A DNA stretch of 64,000 nucleotides, taken from NCBI GenBank assembly GCA_963755435.1, contig CAVWJX010000011.1:1-64000 (forward strand), written 5' to 3'. Below are positions 58,274 to 64,000 of the stretch, piece after piece. The notes beneath the pieces were generated by a model that ran no database searches, was not told the DNA's origin, and was given only the letters and a program-made list of their open reading frames with translations. The first letter of the stretch is position 1. Each line of letters starts with the position of its first letter. Made by a program: the position numbers and the translations under genes. This DNA comes from AP-15 sp963755435. Lineage in GTDB: Bacteria > Pseudomonadota > Alphaproteobacteria > ATCC43930 > CGMCC-115725.

Positions 58274-60472
58274 CTACGGGTGGTTGCCCTCCGGTTTTCC
58301 CTTTGCGTTGGCTGCGGGCTTGCCGGCGCGAGCGGGCGGCCCGGGCGGGTGCGGCGGCGGCGCATGGGCGACCGCCGGAGCCGGGCGCGGCGGCTGGGGG
58401 TGCGGCGGCTGCGGGCGCGGCGGTTGGGGATGCGGCGCGGCTGGCGGCGGCGCACGTACGATCGGCGGAGCCGGGCGCGGCGGCTGCGGACGCGGCGGCT
58501 GGGGGTGCGGCGCGGCTGGCGGCGGCGCACGTACGATCGGCGGAGCCGGGCGCGGCGGCTGCGGACGCGGCGGCTGGGGGTGCGGCGCGGCTGGCGGCGG
58601 CGGGTGGACGATCGGCGCAGCGCGCACAATGGGCGGGGCCGGGGCCGGGGCCGGCGGGCGCGCCGGCTCGGCATGCGGCGCGGCTGGACGCGCCTGGTTG
58701 CCCGCCGCCGCGGGATGCTGCAGCGCTGCGGCCGGATGCGGCGGCTCCTGATGACCGGCCACGGCCGGGGCTGGCGGACGCGCCGGTGCGGCCATGCCGG
58801 GGTGCGCCTCACGAGCCGGCGGGAGCGGTCCCGGACGCGGCGGCGCGAGCCCCCCGGCGGCCGGATGCGGCGCTTGCCCAGGCGCTGGCGGCCCCGGCGC
58901 GCGGCCCCGCTCGGGCGGCCTCGCCGCAGCGCTCGCCACCGGCGCATGAGGCCCAGCCGCGGGAACCGCACCAGGGTGCGGCGGAACCGCAGCGGCCCTT
59001 GGCGGGGTGCCTGGCCGCCCCGGTCCGACGGCGTGCCCCGGCGGCGTGCCCGGCGGGTGCGGCGGTGCGCCCGGCGCATTGGCGATCGGGGCCGCGGGAT
59101 GGCCGGCCGGAGGCGTGCCCGGACCCTTCGGCACCGGGCGCAAGTTCTGCGGCCCCTTGACCGCGACCGCGGCGGCCCGCGGCGGCGGCCGGACCGCTGG
59201 CGGATGCAACACCACCGGCGCCTTGGCAAGCGCGGCGGGGGCGACATGGATCGCCGCCGGGGCGACCGGGGCGGCGTTGGCGAAGACCCGCTGCGGCACC
59301 ACCGTGGCAAACCGACGATTGGCGAAATTCGCGCTGGCGGCCCGCGCCGGCGGGGCGCCGTTCGACTGCCTCACGATCGTGTCGATGTTCCTGACGTCGC
59401 CGGCGTTGACATTGCGGATGTAAGTCTCGTTACGGCTGTAGCTCGGCCAGTAAGGCTCGTCCGGGGCGAGCGGAAACCAACCCACCGCCGGCCCACTTTC
59501 GCCGGCGACGGCCAGCCCCGCCGCGGCGCCGCCGATAAAGGCGACCAGCGCCGGCGCATAGACCGGCTCGGCCGCGTACTGGCCGGGGACCCACCCCCAG
59601 CGGTCGCCGACATAGGCCCAGCGGCCGTAGTGAAACGGAGCGAAGCCCCAAGGCTGCTGGTCGACCCAGGTCCAGCCCCACGGCTCGACCCAGATCCAGC
59701 GGCCGTCGCGATAGGGCGCCCAATCCGCCGGCACCTGGCTCGGGTACCACACTTGGCCGTATTGCGGGTTGTTCTGCCAGCCGCCGTAATGGTCGAGATC
59801 GGCGTAGCCGGTCATCTGCGGCGAAACATAATAATCCGCCGCCAATTGCGGCTGGTGATAATCGCGGGCGCGGCACCAGGCGACGAACGCGTCGGGGACA
59901 GCGCGCTCGAACTCGGTCGCCACCGGGTTCGACCCGCTGAGCAATGCAGCATCGCCGGCCTTGACCCCGATATCGACGCCGCCACCGACAAACCGCGCCG
60001 TGCCCTGGTAGACCGCCACCCGCGCCGGCTGGTCCGCGGTCCCGGCATCGATGTCGTAGGCCCCCGGCTGCAACAGCCAGACCGCACCTTGCGGCAGGTC
60101 GATCTCAAAGCTCTGGCCGGCGCTGAGCTGGCGCAGATGCAGGTAGAGCCGACCCTGCGGGATGCCGATCTGGGCCACCTGCTGATCGAGGTTGGTGACG
60201 TCGATTTCGGTGCCGGGGGCCATGTCGAGCGTGCTCGGGCCGATCTGGAGTTCGGCCCGCGACTGCGGATCGGTCCAGAACGAGCCGCCGGTGGCGACCG
60301 GGTAATTGACCCCGGCCGCCGACCACTGGGTTTCCCCGGCCATGTGAAAGGCGAGCGTGCCCGAGACATAGCTGACCGCGCCGACCCGGCTCGGCGGCAG
60401 CTGCGGCTGTTGGGCGAGTGCCGGCGCAACGACGGCAAAGATCAGCAGCACCAAGCTCGGAATGAGGCGCAC
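58274..60472 (-). CDS. exported DUF6600/FecR-like protein with Pro-rich repeats
   Basis: A 732-residue exported protein: signal peptide (MRLIPSLVLLIFAVVAPALA), a FecR-like domain around residues 30-190 (GAVSYVSGTLAFHMAGETQW, DPQSRAELQIGPSTLDMAPG), then a Trp/Tyr-rich DUF6600-type region (QYGQVWYPSQVPADWAPYRD, WVEPWGWTWVDQQPWGFAPF, YGRWAYVGDRWGWVPGQYA), and from about residue 400 a long Pro/Ala/His-rich tail with near-identical 25-residue repeats (APPIVRAPPPAAPHPQPPRP). Probably cell-envelope associated. Function unknown. Confidence 0.8.
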   Translation of the reverse strand: MRLIPSLVLLIFAVVAPALAQQPQLPPSRVGAVSYVSGTLAFHMAGETQWSAAGVNYPVATGGSFWTDPQSRAELQIGPSTLDMAPGTEIDVTNLDQQVAQIGIPQGRLYLHLRQLSAGQSFEIDLPQGAVWLLQPGAYDIDAGTADQPARVAVYQGTARFVGGGVDIGVKAGDAALLSGSNPVATEFERAVPDAFVAWCRARDYHQPQLAADYYVSPQMTGYADLDHYGGWQNNPQYGQVWYPSQVPADWAPYRDGRWIWVEPWGWTWVDQQPWGFAPFHYGRWAYVGDRWGWVPGQYAAEPVYAPALVAFIGGAAAGLAVAGESGPAVGWFPLAPDEPYWPSYSRNETYIRNVNAGDVRNIDTIVRQSNGAPPARAASANFANRRFATVVPQRVFANAAPVAPAAIHVAPAALAKAPVVLHPPAVRPPPRAAAVAVKGPQNLRPVPKGPGTPPAGHPAAPIANAPGAPPHPPGTPPGHAVGPGRPGTPPRAAAVPPHPGAVPAAGPHAPVASAAARPPERGRAPGPPAPGQAPHPAAGGLAPPRPGPLPPAREAHPGMAAPARPPAPAVAGHQEPPHPAAALQHPAAAGNQARPAAPHAEPARPPAPAPAPPIVRAAPIVHPPPPAAPHPQPPRPQPPRPAPPIVRAPPPAAPHPQPPRPQPPRPAPPIVRAPPPAAPHPQPPRPQPPHPQPPRPAPAVAHAPPPHPPGPPARAGKPAANAKGKPEGNHP
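58378..58614. repeat. 75-bp tandem repeat in the DUF6600-like gene
   Basis: Two 75-bp units (58465-58539 and 58540-58614) are almost identical and a third, diverged unit precedes them. The length is a multiple of three, so each unit adds 25 residues without changing the frame. Confidence 0.85.
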
Positions 60473-60616
60473 TGGCGGGGATCCGGAAAATCGTTGTATC
60501 CGGGTGTCCTAACGGTTCGATTGCGGCGGAGTTGTGGCGTCCGCGGCCGGATCGGGGCCGCCGGCCACTCTCGTCGAGAGCCCGTGGCTTTTTGGCCGCG
60601 CAGCGCGGCAGTGGTG

Positions 60617-61159
60617 CTAGCGCTGCAGGTGCTCCTGCAGGCGCGGCATCAGCTCGACGAAATTGCACGGGCGGAAGCGGTTGTCGAGCTGGTGCACCAG
60701 GATGTCTTCCCAGGCGTCGCGGCAGGCGCCGGGCGACCCCGGCAGGGCGAACAGATAGGTGCCGCCGGCGACCCCGGCGGTGGCCCGGCTCTGGATCGTC
60801 GAGGTGCCGATCTTGGCGTAGCTGAGCCAGCGGAACAGCTCGCCAAAGCCGGCGATCTCCTTTTCGTAAACCTGGTGAAAGGCCTCGGGCGTCACGTCGC
60901 GACCGGTGACCCCGGTGCCCCCGGTCGAGATCACCACATCGATCTGCGGGTCGGCGATCCAGGCCTCGAGCCGGGCCACGATCGCGTCGCGATCGTCGCG
61001 CACGATCTGCCGCGCCGCGATCCGATGCCCGGCGCCGGTGGCAAGCTCGGCAAGGGTGTCGCCGGAGCGGTCCTCGGCCGCGCCGCGAGTGTCCGACACC
61101 GTCAGCAAGGCGATGTTGACAGGCAGAAACGGGCGGTTGTGATCGAGCCGGCCGGGCAT
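60617..61159 (-). CDS. moaB: molybdopterin adenylyltransferase-like MoaB
   Basis: A 180-residue MoaB/Mog-family protein acting in molybdenum cofactor synthesis: VNIALLTVSDTRGAAEDRSG, STGGTGVTGRDVTPEAFHQV and GTYLFALPGSPGACRDAWED are the conserved segments. The start MPGRLD at 61159 has GAGGGAG upstream. The frame is open upstream through the uracil-DNA glycosylase gene with no stop. Confidence 0.93.
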   Translation of the reverse strand: MPGRLDHNRPFLPVNIALLTVSDTRGAAEDRSGDTLAELATGAGHRIAARQIVRDDRDAIVARLEAWIADPQIDVVISTGGTGVTGRDVTPEAFHQVYEKEIAGFGELFRWLSYAKIGTSTIQSRATAGVAGGTYLFALPGSPGACRDAWEDILVHQLDNRFRPCNFVELMPRLQEHLQR

Positions 61160-62098
61160 GGCGACGCACTCCCTCTGAGCATGGCGCGAGGATAGCCCGC
61201 CGTGGCACCGGAGACTAGACAGCCCCCCCTCGGTGTGTCGCAGCGCATCGAGCCTTGCTTTCAGCGCCAATAGATCCTGCCAGGCCTCGCGCTTGCGCTC
61301 GGGCGCACGCAGCAGAAAGGACGGGTGGAACATCGGCAGGGTCGGCACCGGCTGGGCGAGCCCGGGGATGGCGAGGTCGAACCAGCGGCCACGCAGCCGG
61401 GTGATGCCGGGGCCGGGTGGCAACAGGGCGCGGGCCGCGGTGCCGCCGGCCAGCACCAGAAGCCGGGGCCGGACCAGTGCGATATGGCGCAGCACGAACG
61501 GGAGACACGCGGCGATCTCGTCGGCGGTTGGGGTGCGGTTGCCGGGCGGGCGCCAGTAGATCGCGTTGGTGATCAGCACATCCGAGCGGTCGAGGCCGAT
61601 CGCCGCCAGCATGCGCTCGAGCAATTGGCCGGCGCGCCCGACAAAGGGCCGGCCGATGCGGTCCTCGTCGGCGCCGGGGGCCTCGCCGATGATCATGACC
61701 GGGGCAGCGGGATTGCCGTCGGCGATGACCGTGCTGGTCGCGGTGCGCTTCAGCCCGCAGCCTTCGAACGCGGCGATTTCAGCTTCGAGCGCCGCGATGG
61801 TATCGGCCCGCGCCGCCGCGAGGCGCGCCGCTTGCGCCGCCTCTCCCGGCGATTGGGCAAAGGCCGCGGGCGGCGACGCCGCAACCGCGCGCACCGGCGC
61901 CGGCAGCGGCGGGGCCGGCAGCAGCGTTGCCGGCAGCGGCGGGACCGGGGCGGCTGTCGGCCTCGTAGACGGCCGGGCGAACTGGTCCTGTGGCTCGTCG
62001 GCGATCGCCTCGTCGGCGCCGATCTCGACATACCAGCGCAGCAGCTCCAGCGCCGCTGCGACCAACTCGGATTGCGCTTTGTTGTCCGCCGACGGCAT
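61160..62098 (-). CDS. type-4 uracil-DNA glycosylase, no stop before moaB
   Basis: A family-4 uracil-DNA glycosylase: MIIGEAPGADEDRIGRPFVG with the catalytic motif A, ITNAIYWRPPGNRTPTADEI, and PMFHPSFLLRAPERKREAWQ. A Pro/Ala-rich stretch lies after the N-terminal WYVEIGADEAI. The ATG at 62098 (MPSADNKAQS) lies 2 bp from the insertion-element target duplication. The protein normally would end near 61241 (LLALKARLDAL), but the frame runs through RHTEGGLSS...RECVA into moaB. A run of seven G at 61222-61228 lies there and may hide a shift. Confidence 0.85.
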
Positions 62099-62107
62099 GC
62101 AATTCAG

Positions 62108-63758
62108 GCTCTGCCTCACTTTCGATGCAGATGGCATTCACGCTGAAGCGGTAAGACGGGCGCGGAGCAAGTCGAGCTTGGCGCGTCCGTACATTTGGCG
62201 CTTGACGAGCTTGAGCTTGGTGATCTGGCCTTCGGTCTGGCCGTTGGACCAGGGCAAGGTCATCGCGGCGGCGACAGCGCCTCGATCAGCGAGAATGCCT
62301 TTGCCAAAGGACGCGAGGACGCTGTCTGCGACATCGGCGATCCAGGCCGGCAGAGCAGCCGCATCGCGGTCACGCACCATTCGATGGAAGCACTCGACCA
62401 GGTCGCGGGCGGACATCAATGCCGGCACACCTCTTTCGATGCGCGCGACGGTGATCGCGTCGGCTTTCGTCAGTTGATCGCGCTCGCTCAGCAGCAAGCG
62501 GCTCAGCACCCGGGCCGACGGCGGCTTTCGTAGCCTTTCGAATCCGGCGCTTTCGGCACGGCGCCGCCGCGTCGTCCATTCGGCGACGACCCGCAAACTC
62601 CCTGTGAAGCCCGAGGCCCGCAGACGCCGCCACAGTTCGGCACCGTTGTGGCAACCGCTGATCCATTCGGCGGCGAGCCGGGCGAGATGCGGCTCGAGGG
62701 TGTTCGATCGGCAGCGGAATACGTCACCGCCGCCACCGCGCACGATCTCGCGCACCAATTTGCGGCTACGACCGGTCCGACGTACGATCTCCCTGATCGG
62801 CGTGCCGCCCTTGGCCAGGGCACGAATCAAGCCGTAAGCCTTCTCCCGCCGCAGATAGCCTTCGTGCTGTAAGCGCTCGGCGTGGGTCAGCAGAGCCGGA
62901 TCGATGGCCGTGCTGCCGAGCGCAACCCGGATCGGGTTCATCGATCGCCGCACCGCTTCCAAAAACGCGGCGCTGGCGTTCTCCATCAGATGCCAGCGAT
63001 CGGCAACCTGCACGGCTTGCGGCGCCGCCCTGGTCGCAGCCCGACCGTATCCGCCGCCGCGGTCACGCGAGATGACGCGGACTTCGGGATGGCGCGACAA
63101 CCACTCCTCCACGGTGACGGGCTCACGATCGGGGAGTAGGTCGACGATGCGCCGCCGCTCGAGGTCGCAGATGATGCTGCCGTAACGCTGCCCCGCGCTT
63201 CCACGCCCAATCATCAATGCCGACCACGCGTAACGGCCGGCGATCGAAGCCAGCATGCCGGCGCACAGCGCGCAGCAGGGTATCCTTGCTGATTGGCAGC
63301 ATCAGCCGCCGCGCCAGCGCGGCCGCTGGCCGACCGCCCAAAGCGATGCCGAGATGATGGACGATCGCCTCGAACCGGGATGTGCGCCGAGCCAATCTGC
63401 CGGCGACCGCCTCACCGAGCGGCTCGGCAAAAATACGGCGCCCGCAGCTTGGTTCAGCGCAGCGGAAGCGGCGAACCGCGATGCGCATCTGAACGGCGCG
63501 ACCATACGAGGGCAGATCCAAGAGCCGCCGCTCATACCGGCTGTGCACCTGCTCGGAGGACCGCCCGCAATCGGGACAGCTGACAACGACGGCGCGACAT
63601 CGGGCCCTGATGACGAGGCGATCCACGGCGATCTCGACGTCGTCGATCAGCAAACCGGCCGGCAACAACGACCCAAAGCCTCGATACCCCATGGCAAGCA
63701 TCCCCCAATGCAATGCCTACCAAATCTAGCGTATCTGCATCGAAATTGCGACAGAGCC
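62108..63758 (-). mobile_element. ISL3-family insertion sequence, about 1.65 kb
   Basis: Imperfect terminal inverted repeats start GCTCTG at 62108 and, on the other strand, GGCTCTG at 63758; both share a TTTCGATGCAGAT core. The 8-bp sequence CAATTCAG is directly repeated on both sides (62100-62107 and 63759-63766), the target-site duplication length expected for ISL3. The single transposase gene inside is frameshifted. Confidence 0.85.
62138..63713 (-). pseudogene. ISL3-family transposase, frameshifted
   Basis: The N-terminal part (63713 to about 63200) carries the ISL3 zinc-finger (VVSCPDCGRSSEQVHSRYER with CAEPSC) and HTH, then GIDDWAWKRG. The frame then shifts: one G of a GGGG run near 63200 is extra, and the catalytic domain continues as QRYGSIICDLERRRIVDLLP, VISRDRGGGYGRAAT, VADRWHLMENASAAF and, at the end, LPWSNGQTEGQITKLKLVKR to 62138. 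All DDE-type segments are present, about 520 codons. Either an inactive copy or a sequence error. Confidence 0.85.
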
Positions 63759-63766
63759 CAATTCAG

Positions 63767-64000
63767 ACCCGTGCCCAGGCGCCCACCCGGCACCAGGCGG
63801 GCATGACAAACATCGTTGCGACTGTACCGCCTGGATGTGCCCGAGCGCTAGCAGATGGACCGCCGGATTCCGTCCTAAATTCGGGTTCCGATTAGGTAAT
63901 CATGCGCTTGACGTAGGCACCGCCACCGCGCTCGTCACCCTGTGCAAACCGGTCACGATGGCGGACAATCGGTCGAACAAGCAGGAGGACGGCCATGCCG
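63767..64000 (+). other. right flank of the insertion; start of a further gene
   Basis: No complete gene. At the right edge a good ribosome site (AGGAGG, 63983-63988) is followed by ATG at 63995 reading ATGCCG, so a plus-strand gene begins here and continues outside. Its promoter must lie between the insertion element and this point. Confidence 0.5.

Noticed and set aside
58280..61195. A 971-codon plus-strand frame opposite the DUF6600-like and moaB genes
   Set aside because: Low-complexity Arg-rich translation; the minus-strand genes have signal peptide and conserved motifs.

Overview
The window is high-GC, gene-dense chromosomal DNA that fits an alphaproteobacterium. The main pointers are the FoF1 ATP synthase Fo cluster with split b' and b subunits (atpI-B-E-F'-F), the linked glyA-nrdR-ribD genes, a MucR/Ros zinc-finger regulator, the order mutY / DUF721 (DciA-like) / DsbA-like / smc, and extragenic palindromes of the GTCATGGCCGG...CCGGCCAT type. 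The genus cannot be named from sequence alone; Rhodospirillales or Hyphomicrobiales are both possible.

Layout. 0.2-6.0 kb: a minus-strand catabolic operon (hydrolase, zinc alcohol dehydrogenase, RidA-like, methyltransferase, amidase) in which three members carry a frameshift or stop, followed by a plus-strand alpha/beta hydrolase pseudogene and a small P-loop ATPase. 8.1-10.3 kb: remains of an integrated element, with the 3' end of a tRNA-Ala gene, a broken AlpA-like regulator, primase pieces and an IS5-type transposase fragment. 10.5-16.5 kb: tRNA-Val, a DUF2784 protein, a cupin, a MoeA/periplasmic-binding-like fusion and a two-gene molybdenum hydroxylase whose large subunit is frameshifted. 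16.6-27.7 kb: aromatic catabolism, with an arylsulfotransferase-like / luciferase-like monooxygenase / hydrolase cluster, a Rieske dioxygenase alpha and beta pair, and the aerobic benzoyl-CoA (box) genes boxC, boxB and a benzoate-CoA ligase; boxA is not in the window.

27.9-36 kb: a polysaccharide-export lipoprotein, ribD, nrdR, glyA, mucR, a twice-frameshifted glutaryl-CoA dehydrogenase, and a lower-GC patch with a RelB/YafQ toxin-antitoxin pair. 36-43 kb: an N-acyl-D-amino-acid deacylase / ferredoxin reductase / ferredoxin operon, a CapA-like phosphoesterase, rnhB and mutY. 43-51 kb: housekeeping genes (dciA-like, dsbA-like, smc, atpIBEF'F). 51-60 kb: GST, lactonase, F420-type oxidoreductase, SDR, hydrolase, MFS, TSUP and a DUF6600 surface protein with 25-residue repeats. 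60.6-63.8 kb: moaB and a type-4 uracil-DNA glycosylase in one open frame, with an ISL3-family element inserted just upstream of the glycosylase start.

The most striking overall pattern is selective damage. At least six accessory or catabolic genes and both transposases are broken by single-base indels or in-frame stops, while long core genes (a 1178-codon smc, moeA, glyA, boxB, boxC) are intact. This looks like ongoing loss of catabolic functions, though sequence error has to be excluded first.
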